A DNA stretch of 64,000 nt from Streptomyces sp. SLBN-118 (GTDB lineage: Bacteria; Actinomycetota; Actinomycetes; Streptomycetales; Streptomycetaceae): positions 3,472,001 to 3,536,000 of the forward strand of contig NZ_VFNP01000001.1 in assembly GCF_006715635.1 (NCBI RefSeq), written 5' to 3'. Under the pieces are notes generated by a model. It had not been told where the DNA came from. It did no database searches and was given only the letters and a program-made list of their open reading frames with translations. This document shows positions 18,329 through 28,960 of the stretch, piece after piece (the first letter of the stretch is position 1; the number at the start of each line of letters is the position of its first letter). Both the position numbers and the translations under genes were made by a program.

Positions 18329-18775
18329 TTATGAGGGGCTTTCGTCGTCCTCTTCGTCGTCACTTTCCGCCAGAACGGGTGATCCGTGATGTGACCAGAT
18401 CTTCCAACCGTCCGATGTGCGGCGAAACACATTGGTGGCGACGACGAGCTGGCCGACCAGGGGGCCGAGTTCGCCGCCCTCCTCGGCGGGGCCGCCGCTG
18501 AGGATGTTCTCCGTACAGGTGACCAGGGCGGTGTCGCCGGCGAGGCTGACCTTCACGTCGGTGAGGAAGAACTGGATGTACTCGGTGTTCGCCATGATCA
18601 GGGCGTACGAGCGGAGCACTTCACCGCGGCCTGTGAGGACCGGCCAGCCAGGGTGGATGCAGGAGATGCCCTCGTCAAGCCAGAGGCCGGAGAGCTCCTC
18701 GAAGTCACCGCGCTCCATCGTCTCGTAGAACGTGGTGTTGGCCTCTTCGACCAGCTCTACGTCGGTACGGCTCAC
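18329..18775 (-). CDS. NTF2/SnoaL-like fold protein
   Basis: 148 residues from GTG 18775, which overlaps the folP stop by 4 bp. The cone-shaped alpha+beta NTF2-like pattern is visible (VELVEEANTTFYETMERGDFEELSGLWLDE, ISCIHPGWPVLTGRGEVLRSY, TNVFRRTSDGWKIWSHHGSPV). No catalytic residues can be assigned. Coupling to folP suggests a link to folate metabolism, but the domain is widely used for small-molecule binding. Confidence 0.82.
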   Translation of the reverse strand: MSRTDVELVEEANTTFYETMERGDFEELSGLWLDEGISCIHPGWPVLTGRGEVLRSYALIMANTEYIQFFLTDVKVSLAGDTALVTCTENILSGGPAEEGGELGPLVGQLVVATNVFRRTSDGWKIWSHHGSPVLAESDDEEDDESPS

Positions 18776-19629
18776 CGCGCACCCTCGACGGCACGGGCGA
18801 CGCGGACGGCGTCGGCCGTGGCGCGGACTTCGTGCACGCGGACGGCCCACGCGCCCTCGTGGGCCGCTATGGCGGACACGGCTGCGGTCGCGGCGTCCCG
18901 CTCGCGAGCCGGTGGCGGGGCACCCTCCTTGGCCAGTACGCGGCCGAGGAAACGCTTGCGGGAGGCGGCGACGAGGAGGGGGCGGCCGAGTGCGTGCAGT
19001 TCGTCGAGGTGGGCGACGAGGGCGAGGTCGTGCTCGGCCTGCTTGGCGAAACCGAGGCCCGGGTCGATGACGATGCGCTCGGGGGCGATGCCGCCCGCGA
19101 CGACTGCGTCCATACGGGCGCGCAGTTCGGCGACGACTTCGGCGACGACGTCGGTGTAGACGGCTCGGGCGTTCATGTCCTGGCTGAAACCGCGCCAGTG
19201 CATGACGACGAAGGGGACGCCGGTGGCGGCGACGGCCGGGACCATGCGGGGGTCGGCGAGGCCGCCGCTCACGTCGTTGACCAGCACGGCGCCGGCGGCG
19301 ACCGCCTTCTCGGCGACACAGGCGCGCATCGTGTCGACGGAGACGGTCACACCCTCGGAGGCGAGGCCGTGGACCACGGGGATGACCCGGTGCAGCTCCT
19401 CGTCCTCGTCGACGCGGCTGGCGCCCGGCCTGGTCGACTCACCGCCGACGTCTACGAGGTCGGCGCCCTCGGCGACCAGGTCGAGGCCGCGCTTGACCGC
19501 GGCGGTGGTGTCGAACCAGCGACCGCCGTCGGAGAAGGAATCGGGCGTCACATTGACGACCCCCATGACCGCACAGCGATCCCACTCCGGCAGGCCGATG
19601 GCCGTGCCCCGTCCGCGCAACGTACTCAT
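18772..19629 (-). CDS. folP: Dihydropteroate synthase
   Basis: 285 residues. It joins p-aminobenzoate to hydroxymethyldihydropterin pyrophosphate and is the sulfonamide target. Signatures VMGVVNVTPDSFSDGGRWFD (residues 22-41) and LVDVGGESTRPGASRVDEDEEL are intact, as are VSVDTMRACVAEKA, LVNDVSGG and IVIDPGLGFAKQAEHDL. It is the first gene of the folP/NTF2/folB/folK/DUF3180 run. Confidence 0.96.
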   Translation of the reverse strand: MSTLRGRGTAIGLPEWDRCAVMGVVNVTPDSFSDGGRWFDTTAAVKRGLDLVAEGADLVDVGGESTRPGASRVDEDEELHRVIPVVHGLASEGVTVSVDTMRACVAEKAVAAGAVLVNDVSGGLADPRMVPAVAATGVPFVVMHWRGFSQDMNARAVYTDVVAEVVAELRARMDAVVAGGIAPERIVIDPGLGFAKQAEHDLALVAHLDELHALGRPLLVAASRKRFLGRVLAKEGAPPPARERDAATAAVSAIAAHEGAWAVRVHEVRATADAVRVARAVEGAR

Positions 19630-19639
19630 ACGCCCAGCC

Positions 19640-19693
19640 TAGGGGGTGTCTTTCGGATCCTGCGGGCTCGCCCTGATCCGCATGACACCCCCT
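19640..19693. repeat. Short inverted-repeat element, apparent internally deleted relative of the MITE at 45066
   Basis: AGGGGGTGTC (19641-19650) pairs perfectly with GACACCCCCT (19684-19693), and inside it CGGATC (19654-19659) pairs with GATCCG (19675-19680). The order TGTC-TTCGGATC-TGC-GGGCTCG, then CCTGATCCG-GACA, matches the two ends of the 164-bp element at 45066-45229 with the centre missing. It starts at a TA (19640-19641), lies between folP and the MprF-like gene, and may also act as a terminator. Confidence 0.65.
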
Positions 19694-19729
19694 GGGCCGG
19701 TGAGGCGGGCGGGACGTCCCGCCGTACCC

Positions 19730-21562
19730 CTACGCCGCGCGGATCTCCGCTTCCGGCGTCGGGGTGGTGATGTGGGCGCACGGGCGGGGCTGGCGCGGCG
19801 GGCGGCGGCGCGGGAAGAGGCGGGGGAGCGCGACGTTGACGAAGCCCTCCGCCTGCATCGCCGCGAAACCTATCCGCGGCAGGTCGCGCGTGTTGCGGAA
19901 GACCACGAAGCGCGGCTCCCAGCGCGGCTGGAACTTCGCGTTGAACTTGTACAGCGACTCGATCTGGAACCAGCGGGAGAGGAACACGAGCAGTCCGCGC
20001 CACATCCGCAGCACCGGGCCCGCGCCGATCTTCTCGCCGCGTGCCAGCGCCGAACGGAACATCGCGAAGTTCAGCGAGACCCGCTCGATCTTCAGGTCCG
20101 GAGAGGCCTGCAGGGCGGCCACGATCAGGAGTTCGTTCATGCCCGGGTCGGCCGAGCGGTCGCGCCGCATCAGTTCCAGGGACATTCCGTCCGGCCCCCA
20201 CGGGACGAAGTGGATGATCGCCTTCAGGTCGCCGTACGGAGAATCGGGGTCGTCCTTGTGCGCCGTCGCGATCACCGCGTCGCCGTCGGCCGGGTCGCCT
20301 ATCCGGCCCAGGGCCATCGAGAAGCCCCGCTCCGTGTCGGTGCCCCGCCAGTCCGCCGCGGCCTGCCTGATGGCCTCCAGCTCCTCGTCGGACAGGTCAC
20401 GTGCGCGCCGTACTCGCGTGATGTACCCATTGCGTTCGATGCGCTTCACCATCTGGCGTACGTTGCGCATCGCGCGCCCGGTGAGCGAGAAATCCGCGAC
20501 GTCCACCACCGCCTCGTCACCGAGCTCCAGCGCGTCCAGCCCGGTCTCCCGGGTCCAGACCTCACCGCCGGTCTCCGAGCAGCCCATCACCGCCGGGGTC
20601 CAGGAGTGCGCCTTCGCCTCGTCCATGAAGCGTTCGATCGCGCCTGGCCACGCCTCGACGTCGCCGATCGGGTCGCCGCTGGCGAGCATCACGCCGGAGA
20701 CCACGCGGTAGGTGACCGCGGCCTTGCCGCTCGGCGAGAAGACGACAGCCTTGTCGCGGCGCAGCGCGAAGTGCCCGAGCGAGTCCCGCCCGCCGTGCCG
20801 GGTCAGCAGGTCGCGCAGCCGGCGCTCGTCGTCCTCGGTGAGGCGCGCCGCCGGGTGCTCGGGGCGGAAGGCGAGATAGATCGTGGTGACGGCGGTCAGC
20901 AGGCCGAGCGCGCCGAGGGAGTAACCGACCGTCCAGGACACGCCGTCGGCATAGTCGACGGGACCCTCGAAGCCGAACAGTCCGTACAGGACATGCTCCA
21001 GGCGGTCCGTCAGGCTGGGGCTGCCGACCTCGTTGTGAGGGTGCGCGCTGACGATGACCAGGCCGAGGCCGAGGGAACCGGCGCCCATGAGAATGAAGTT
21101 GGCCAGCGCCTTCCAGCGGCTGCGCGGGTCGGGCAGCGCGGCGAACTCACTGCGGTGGCGCAGCAGGAGCGTCAGCAGCAGCAGCGAGACCAGCGCACCG
21201 ATCACCGAGTGGCGGTAGACGAACTGCCCCACCGCGCCGACGGGCAGCAGGATCACCGCGGCCCGCCAGGCGCGGCGCTTGTGCCGCTTCAGCCCGTGGG
21301 CGAGCAGCAGAAGCAGCACGCCGGCGCTCAGCGAAAGCGCCGCGGCGAAGGGCCTGGTGGTTCCCGGCAACACCTCGGCGAGCGAGTGCATACGGCTGTG
21401 CCGGAACCGGGGGAAGACCCCGGCGGCAATGTCGATCAGGCCGACGAGTGTGCAGGCCGTGCCGACCAGCGAAGGAACCACTTCCGATCGGGGGCCGCGC
21501 AGGACGCGACGCACCTGATCCGGAACCAATCCTGATTTGTCCCCATCTACCGTTGCAGACAT
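19730..21562 (-). CDS. MprF-like protein: membrane domain plus phosphatidylglycerol lysyltransferase (DUF2156) domain
   Basis: About 610 residues from ATG 21562 (GGGAAG upstream). The N-terminal 250 residues hold six or so hydrophobic segments (SLVGTACTLVGLIDIAAGVF, AAALSLSAGVLLLLLAHGL, ALVSLLLLTLLL). The C-terminal 350 residues are the GNAT-like aminoacyl-tRNA-dependent transferase domain (RHGGRDSLGHFALRRDKAVVFS, GDPIGDVEAWPGAIERFMDEA, MNELLIVAALQASPDLKIERVSLNFA, LYKFNAKFQPRWEPRFVVF). MprF enzymes put lysine or another amino acid on phosphatidylglycerol and confer cationic peptide resistance. There is no fused lysyl-tRNA synthetase. It diverges from the esterase gene. Confidence 0.88.
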   Translation of the reverse strand: MSATVDGDKSGLVPDQVRRVLRGPRSEVVPSLVGTACTLVGLIDIAAGVFPRFRHSRMHSLAEVLPGTTRPFAAALSLSAGVLLLLLAHGLKRHKRRAWRAAVILLPVGAVGQFVYRHSVIGALVSLLLLTLLLRHRSEFAALPDPRSRWKALANFILMGAGSLGLGLVIVSAHPHNEVGSPSLTDRLEHVLYGLFGFEGPVDYADGVSWTVGYSLGALGLLTAVTTIYLAFRPEHPAARLTEDDERRLRDLLTRHGGRDSLGHFALRRDKAVVFSPSGKAAVTYRVVSGVMLASGDPIGDVEAWPGAIERFMDEAKAHSWTPAVMGCSETGGEVWTRETGLDALELGDEAVVDVADFSLTGRAMRNVRQMVKRIERNGYITRVRRARDLSDEELEAIRQAAADWRGTDTERGFSMALGRIGDPADGDAVIATAHKDDPDSPYGDLKAIIHFVPWGPDGMSLELMRRDRSADPGMNELLIVAALQASPDLKIERVSLNFAMFRSALARGEKIGAGPVLRMWRGLLVFLSRWFQIESLYKFNAKFQPRWEPRFVVFRNTRDLPRIGFAAMQAEGFVNVALPRLFPRRRPPRQPRPCAHITTPTPEAEIRAA

Positions 21563-21709
21563 CGCTTCCCGTGACTCCGCGAGAGATCCTGTGTCCGTGC
21601 GCCGCAGTTCAGCGGGCTCCGGACGATTAGCGCTCTCTAGGACGGGACTTTCGGGAGGTGGGTTCACTCATTCACAGGAAATTCTCAAGGAAGAAAGCTC
21701 ACGCGACTC

Positions 21710-22822
21710 ATGGGTCTGACCAGTAACAAAGTTCTGGCCTTGGCCATCCTCCTGGCCGTGCTGCTGTTCGCCGTCACGATCTGGCTCTGGCCGCGGCTGG
21801 CGCGCCGCAGCTGGGGGGCCGTGACCGGCAGGATCGGTCTGCTGCTCGCGACCCAGTTGGCACTCTTCGCCGCGGTCGGACTCGCCGCGAACAACTCGTT
21901 CCTCTTCTACGGCTCCTGGTCCGACCTCTTCGGTCAGGAACAGGACATGGGCGTGGTCGTCGACCACTCGGCCGGCGGCAAGCGGATCAAGGTCGTGGAG
22001 AAGAAGAAGCTGGATGTCCCGGGCAGCTCACGGCCCGCGACAGGCGGCCAGATACAGAAGATCGTCGTGGCGGGCGAGAAATCCCGGATCGACACACCTG
22101 CGTATGTCTACCTGCCTCCGGAGTATTTTCAGCCGAAGTACCAGAAGAGCACCTTTCCGGCAGCACTGGTGCTGACGGGTTATCCCGGTACGGCCGAGAA
22201 CCTGCTCAAGGGACTGAAGTACCCGAGAACGGCCTTCATGCAGGCCAAGGACGGCGCTATGCAGCCGATGATCCTCGTGATGCTGCGGCCGACCGTCGCG
22301 CCGCCGCGGGACACCGAGTGCGCGGACGTACCGGGCGGGCCGCAGACCGAGACCTTCTTCGCCAAGGATCTGCCGAAGGCGATCTCTGAGACGTACCGCG
22401 TCGGCACCAAGCCCCGGAACTGGGGCTTCATCGGGAACTCGACCGGCGGCTACTGCGCCTTGAAGATCGCTCTGCACCACCCGGAGCAGTTCGGCGCGGC
22501 CGCGGGCCTCTCGGCGTACTACAAGGCGGCCGACGACCCGACGACCGGCGATCTCTTCCACGGCGACAATAGGGCGAAGAGCCGCGCCAATCTGCTGTGG
22601 AGCCTGGACCATCTGCCGCAGGGCAAGTCGTCGTTCCTGGTGACCAGTTCGAAGGCGGGCGAGGGCAATCTCAAGCACACCCTGCAGTTCATCCACAAGG
22701 TGAAGGCTCCGGCCCGTGTCTCGTCGATCATGCTCGACAGCGGCGGGCACAACTTCAACACCTGGCGGCGCGAGATCCCGCCCGCCCTTACGTGGCTGAG
22801 CGGACGGCTCAGCGCGTCGTAG
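21710..22822 (+). CDS. Membrane-anchored esterase of the alpha/beta-hydrolase (esterase D-like) family
   Basis: 370 residues. Two N-terminal hydrophobic segments (LALAILLAVLLFAVTIWLWP and LLLATQLALFAAVGLAA) precede an extracytoplasmic alpha/beta-hydrolase domain. The hydrolase domain includes TPAYVYLPPEYFQP, FPAALVLTGYPGTAENL and the nucleophile-elbow segment WGFIGNSTGGYCALKIALHHPEQFGAAAGLS. DSGGHNF near the C-terminus supplies the likely catalytic His. The layout resembles mycolyltransferase-like esterases but the substrate is unknown. Start ATG at 21710, divergent from the MprF-like gene; a cell-envelope role is plausible from that neighbour. Confidence 0.85.
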   Translation: MGLTSNKVLALAILLAVLLFAVTIWLWPRLARRSWGAVTGRIGLLLATQLALFAAVGLAANNSFLFYGSWSDLFGQEQDMGVVVDHSAGGKRIKVVEKKKLDVPGSSRPATGGQIQKIVVAGEKSRIDTPAYVYLPPEYFQPKYQKSTFPAALVLTGYPGTAENLLKGLKYPRTAFMQAKDGAMQPMILVMLRPTVAPPRDTECADVPGGPQTETFFAKDLPKAISETYRVGTKPRNWGFIGNSTGGYCALKIALHHPEQFGAAAGLSAYYKAADDPTTGDLFHGDNRAKSRANLLWSLDHLPQGKSSFLVTSSKAGEGNLKHTLQFIHKVKAPARVSSIMLDSGGHNFNTWRREIPPALTWLSGRLSAS

Positions 22823-22929
22823 GCCTCAGCAGCGCGCGAGGACCCAGTGCGCTGCGCATCGGGCCCCCTCTGACCGGCGATCAGAGCCTCAGAGGGGACG
22901 CGGGGCATCCGGCACCCCCGGCACCCCGG

Positions 22930-23535
22930 CTATCGCGCCAGTATCAGACTCATCGCCTCGGCGCGGGTTGTCGCGTCACGCAGCTGGCCGCGCACCGCCG
23001 ACGTGGTGGTCTTGGCACCGGGCTTGCGGATGCCTCGCAGGGACATGCACATGTGCTCGGCCTCCACGACCACAATCGCGCCGCGCGCCTCAAGGATCCG
23101 CATCAACGAGTCGGCGATCTGTGTCGTCAGCCGCTCCTGCACCTGCGGCCGGCGAGCGTAGACCTCGACTAGGCGGGCCAGCTTGGACAGGCCGGTGATC
23201 TTTCCGGTGTCCGCCGGGATGTAGCCGATGTGAGCCACCCCGTGGAACGGAAGCAGGTGGTGCTCACACATGCTGACGATCTCAATGTCCTTGACCAGGA
23301 CCATCTCGTCATGGCCGAGGTCGAACGTCGTCGTCAGGACATCCTCCGGCTCCTGCCACAGCCCGGCAAAAATCTCCTTGTACGCCCGCGCCACCCGACC
23401 CGGCGTCTCCCGCAGGCCTTCCCGGTCCGGGTCCTCCCCGACCGCGATGAGGAGTTCTCGCACGGCGTTCTCGGCCCGCTTCTCGTCGAATTCGCCGATC
23501 ATGCCCTCGCCGTCAAGCGTCACCGGGTCGGTCAT
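22930..23535 (-). CDS. folE: GTP cyclohydrolase I
   Basis: 201 residues from ATG 23535. It converts GTP to dihydroneopterin triphosphate, the entry step to folate. Family motifs: [20 protein letters not shown], the zinc-binding [43 protein letters not shown] and [22 protein letters not shown]. It lies between ftsH and the esterase gene on the minus strand, separated from folP by two unrelated divergent genes. Confidence 0.97.
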   Translation of the reverse strand: MTDPVTLDGEGMIGEFDEKRAENAVRELLIAVGEDPDREGLRETPGRVARAYKEIFAGLWQEPEDVLTTTFDLGHDEMVLVKDIEIVSMCEHHLLPFHGVAHIGYIPADTGKITGLSKLARLVEVYARRPQVQERLTTQIADSLMRILEARGAIVVVEAEHMCMSLRGIRKPGAKTTTSAVRGQLRDATTRAEAMSLILAR

Positions 23536-23672
23536 CTGTGCCTCGTTCCTCGTGCTGTGGCGTACGGGCGTACCAAACGCCGCGTCCCCCAGGCTAGAAC
23601 CTGGGGGACGCGGCATTCATTCCGGGCCCTGTGCGGCGCCGTACGACGACGGCACCGCCGGGGATCAGCCGA

Positions 23673-25694
<2,022 letters not shown>

Positions 25695-25855
25695 CCATAC
25701 GGAGCGGAAATCGCCCCGTCCCTCCTGCCCGTAGGTAAATGCTGCTGTGAGAAAAGACTGTTCTTCGGACGGTACCCCAGCATTGTCACCTGTGGCCGCC
25801 TTCCCTTGCTCCAACGGCGGGAGAGGGGTCAGGGTTCCCGTGCTTTCGGGGGGCT

Positions 25856-26410
25856 TCAGCCGCCGTACACGTGCGGTGCGAGCGTGCCGACGAACGGCAG
25901 ATTGCGGTACTTCTCGGCGTAATCCAGGCCGTACCCGACGACAAACTCATTGGGAATGTCGAAGCCGATCCACTTCACATCGATCGCGACCTTCGCGGCA
26001 TCCGGCTTACGCAGCAGTGTGCAGACCTCGAGCGAGGCCGGCTCGCGCGAGCCGAGGTTCGACAGCAGCCACGAGAGCGTGAGGCCGGAGTCGATGATGT
26101 CCTCGACGATCAGGACGTGCTTGCCCTTGATGTCGGTGTCCAGGTCCTTGAGGATCCGGACCACGCCGGAGGACTGAGTGCCCGCGCCGTACGAGGACAC
26201 GGCCATCCAGTCCATCGTGACGGGGGTGGACAGGGCACGCGCCAGGTCCGCCATCACCATCACGGCGCCCTTGAGGACACCCACGAGGAGCAGATCCTTG
26301 CCCGCGTACTCCGCGTCGATCTTCGCGGCCAGCTCGCCCAGCTTCGCGTCGATCTCTTCCTTGGTGATGAGCACCGACTGGAGGTCGGCGCCCATGTCCT
26401 TCTCGTTCAC
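25856..26410 (-). CDS. hpt: Hypoxanthine (guanine) phosphoribosyltransferase
   Basis: About 184 residues from GTG 26410; the internal ATG at 26395 ([10 protein letters not shown]) is an alternative, and neither has a strong ribosome-binding site. The PRPP-binding loop [18 protein letters not shown], the dimer/purine segment [18 protein letters not shown] and [16 protein letters not shown] identify the enzyme, which salvages hypoxanthine and guanine. It lies between tilS and ftsH on the same strand. Confidence 0.95.
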   Translation of the reverse strand: MNEKDMGADLQSVLITKEEIDAKLGELAAKIDAEYAGKDLLLVGVLKGAVMVMADLARALSTPVTMDWMAVSSYGAGTQSSGVVRILKDLDTDIKGKHVLIVEDIIDSGLTLSWLLSNLGSREPASLEVCTLLRKPDAAKVAIDVKWIGFDIPNEFVVGYGLDYAEKYRNLPFVGTLAPHVYGG

Positions 26411-26491
26411 CCGCGTCGCTTTCTGTTCTGCCGAGGGTCCGGGGGTTGTCCCCCGGACGGATACAGCCACTCGCGTTTCGCTGCGACTGCG

Positions 26492-27559
26492 TCAGCCTTG
26501 CCGAATGACCAGTCTGCCACCCTGCCGTCGTGCCTCGACGCGGCCGGGCAGGTTGATGGCTCCCTGGCCGCGCCAGCCCGTGATCAGCCGGTCGACTTCC
26601 TCCACGTGCCGGGCGAAGAGCGAACCGGCGGGCGCACCGGCCTCGATCACGGCCCGGCGCAGGATCCGGCGGCGCACGGCGGGCGGCAGCGCGTAGAGCT
26701 TCGCGCACTCCAGGCGGCCCGCGTCGTCCCGTACGGAGGCGTCCGCGTCGGCGGCCCAGGTGTCCAGGGCGTCGGCATCGTCGCGGGAGAGCTGCGCGGT
26801 GCGGGCGAGGGCCTCGACGACGCCCTTGCCGAGCGCCTTCTCCAGGGCGGGCAGGCCCTCGTGCCGCAGCCGGGAGCGGGTGTAGGCCGGGTCGGCGTTG
26901 TGGGGGTCGTCCCAGACGGGCAGCGACTGGGCCATGCAGGCCTTGCGCGCGGTCTGCCGGTCGAGCTGCAGGAAGGGGCGGCGGTAACGGCCGGCCGCCC
27001 CCGAGACGGCCGCCATCCCGGACAGCGAGCGGGTGCCGGAGCCGCGGGCGAGACCCAGCAGGACGGTTTCGGCCTGGTCGTCGCGGGTGTGGCCGAGCAG
27101 GACGGCGGCGGCGCCGTGGCGCTCGGCGGCGTCGTCGAGGGCGGCATAGCGGGCGTCGCGGGCCGCGGCCTCGGGGCCGCCGTCGCGGCCGACTCGTACG
27201 GTGATGGCCTCGACGGGGTCGAACTGCATCGCGGTGAGCCGGGCGGCGACCTCGGCGGCGCGGAGTTCGGAGCCGTCCTGGAGGCCGTGGTCGACGGTGA
27301 TGCCGCCGGCCCGGACGGAGAGTTTGCGGGCCTCGAAGGCGAGGGCGGAGGCGAGGGCCATGGAGTCGGCGCCGCCGGAGCATGCCACCAGGACGAGCGG
27401 CTGCTCGTCTGCGGGCGCGTGATGGAACGGGGAGGCCGAGCGCGCGGGGGCCGCATGGCCGACGGAGCGCGCGAGCCGGTCGGAGTGTTCGGAGAGTACG
27501 TCGTGGAGTACGCGGCGGACCGCCAGGCGTATCGCCGCGACCGCAGGATGGGGACCCAT
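26492..27559 (-). CDS. tilS: tRNA(Ile)-lysidine synthetase
   Basis: 355 residues from ATG 27559 (GAAGGG upstream). TilS attaches lysine to C34 of the tRNA-Ile(CAU) precursor. The N-type ATP pyrophosphatase loop is [18 protein letters not shown], followed by [49 protein letters not shown] and [22 protein letters not shown]. It is transcribed with hpt 80 bp downstream. Confidence 0.95.
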   Translation of the reverse strand: MGPHPAVAAIRLAVRRVLHDVLSEHSDRLARSVGHAAPARSASPFHHAPADEQPLVLVACSGGADSMALASALAFEARKLSVRAGGITVDHGLQDGSELRAAEVAARLTAMQFDPVEAITVRVGRDGGPEAAARDARYAALDDAAERHGAAAVLLGHTRDDQAETVLLGLARGSGTRSLSGMAAVSGAAGRYRRPFLQLDRQTARKACMAQSLPVWDDPHNADPAYTRSRLRHEGLPALEKALGKGVVEALARTAQLSRDDADALDTWAADADASVRDDAGRLECAKLYALPPAVRRRILRRAVIEAGAPAGSLFARHVEEVDRLITGWRGQGAINLPGRVEARRQGGRLVIRQG

Positions 27560-27717
27560 GTCCGGTGCCCTTCGTGGAAAGTTGGGGGTGCCTCGGTCGG
27601 TTGTCGGGAGGGGAGGATCAGTCACTCAGAGTGCGTCGATGGTGACAGAACCGAGCCGATACCCGAGCATTGCACGCCTACCCATTGCCCACGGTCCCTC
27701 GGATGGGTGATTAGGGG

Positions 27718-27741
27718 GGCGTCCTTCTGCCGTCGGACGCC
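27718..27741 (-). terminator. Hairpin after the zincin gene
   Basis: GGCGTCC (27718-27724) pairs with GGACGCC (27735-27741) around a 10-nt loop. It lies 6 bp beyond the stop of the minus-strand metalloprotease gene. Confidence 0.45.
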
Positions 27742-27747
27742 ACCCGC

Positions 27748-28893
27748 TCACGATTCTGCTTTACGGTGCACCCTCGCGACCCAGTCCGCGGGTTTGGCGA
27801 TCTCCGCCTTGGTGGGCAGCGTGTTGGGAGACGTCCAGACGCGGTTGAATCCATCCATTCCCACCTCCTCGACGACGGACCGGACAAACCGCGCGCCGTC
27901 GCGGTACTGGCGCAGCTTGGCGTCGAGGCCGAGCAGCTTGCGCAGCGCCTGGTCCAGACGGCTCGCGCCGCGGGCCCTGCGCTGCTGGAACTTCTCCCGG
28001 ATCTCGGCGACGGAGGGCACGACATCGGGCCCGACACCGTCCATCACAAAGTCGGCATGCCCTTCCAGCAGGGACATCACGGCGGTCAGGCGGCTGAGGA
28101 TCTCGCGCTGGGCGGGGGTCTGGACCAGCTCGACGATGGAGCGGCCGCCCTCGTCCTCCTCGCCCTCGGGGCGGGCGCCGGAGAGCGACTGGGCGGCCTC
28201 CCGGAAGCGCTCGAGAACCGTCATCGGGTCGACCTCGGTCTCGCCCAGAAATGACTGGATCTCGCCCTCGAGATGGTCGCGCAGCCACGGCACACCGGTG
28301 AACTGGGTGCGGTGGGTCTCCTCGTGGAGGCAGACCCAGAGCCTGAAGTCGTGCGGATCCACTTCGAGTTCACGCTCGACATGGACGATGTTCGGGGCGA
28401 CCAGGAGGAGGCGGCCGCCGCCACCGCCCGAGTCGGAGGGGTCTCCCGCGGGCAGTTCACGGGTGGCGGGCGCGAAGGTCTCGTACTGCCCCAGAACCCG
28501 TGAGGCCAGGAACGACAGCAGCATCCCCAGCTCGACGCCGGTGACCTTGCCGCCGACCGCACCGAGCATCGCACCGCCGGCGCTGCCCGAGCGGCGCTCC
28601 TGCATCTTGTCGAGCAGTGGCTTCAGCAACTCGCGGAAGCCCGCGACGTTCGCCTGGATCCACCCGGCCCGGTCCACGACGAGGACGGGGGTGTCCTTCG
28701 GTTCATGGCCGTCCGGGATCATCCGGGTGAAGTCCCGTACATGCAGCTCGGACGCCTTGGCATGCCGTCGCAGCTCGGCGACGACGGCACGCGCCTCGTC
28801 CCTGCTCACCTCGGGTCCGGGCCGCACGAAGCGGGTCGCGGTCGCCGCGGCGAGGTTCCAGTCGACCATCTCGGCACCACCGATGCTCGTCAT
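27748..28893 (-). CDS. Zincin-type metalloprotease family (DUF2342, 'F420 biosynthesis-associated')
   Basis: 381 residues; ATG 28869 (MVDWNLAAA) is an alternative start. The zinc motif HEETH lies in RLWVCLHEETHRTQF around residue 190. AVMSLLEGHADFVMDGVGPD later in the protein supplies the conserved EGHA-type downstream helix. The central glycine-rich GGAMLGAVGGKVTGVELGMLL precedes it. This actinobacterial family is usually found between dacB and tilS, as here. The name derives from taxon co-occurrence with F420; an F420 role is not demonstrated, and a cell-envelope role with dacB is equally possible. Confidence 0.85.
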   Translation of the reverse strand: MTSIGGAEMVDWNLAAATATRFVRPGPEVSRDEARAVVAELRRHAKASELHVRDFTRMIPDGHEPKDTPVLVVDRAGWIQANVAGFRELLKPLLDKMQERRSGSAGGAMLGAVGGKVTGVELGMLLSFLASRVLGQYETFAPATRELPAGDPSDSGGGGGRLLLVAPNIVHVERELEVDPHDFRLWVCLHEETHRTQFTGVPWLRDHLEGEIQSFLGETEVDPMTVLERFREAAQSLSGARPEGEEDEGGRSIVELVQTPAQREILSRLTAVMSLLEGHADFVMDGVGPDVVPSVAEIREKFQQRRARGASRLDQALRKLLGLDAKLRQYRDGARFVRSVVEEVGMDGFNRVWTSPNTLPTKAEIAKPADWVARVHRKAES

Positions 28894-28960
28894 GCGTCAA
28901 CCGTACGTTGTCGGCTCCGGGAGCGGTCAGGTGTCGGCAACGGCCGGTTCGCCCATTGAG

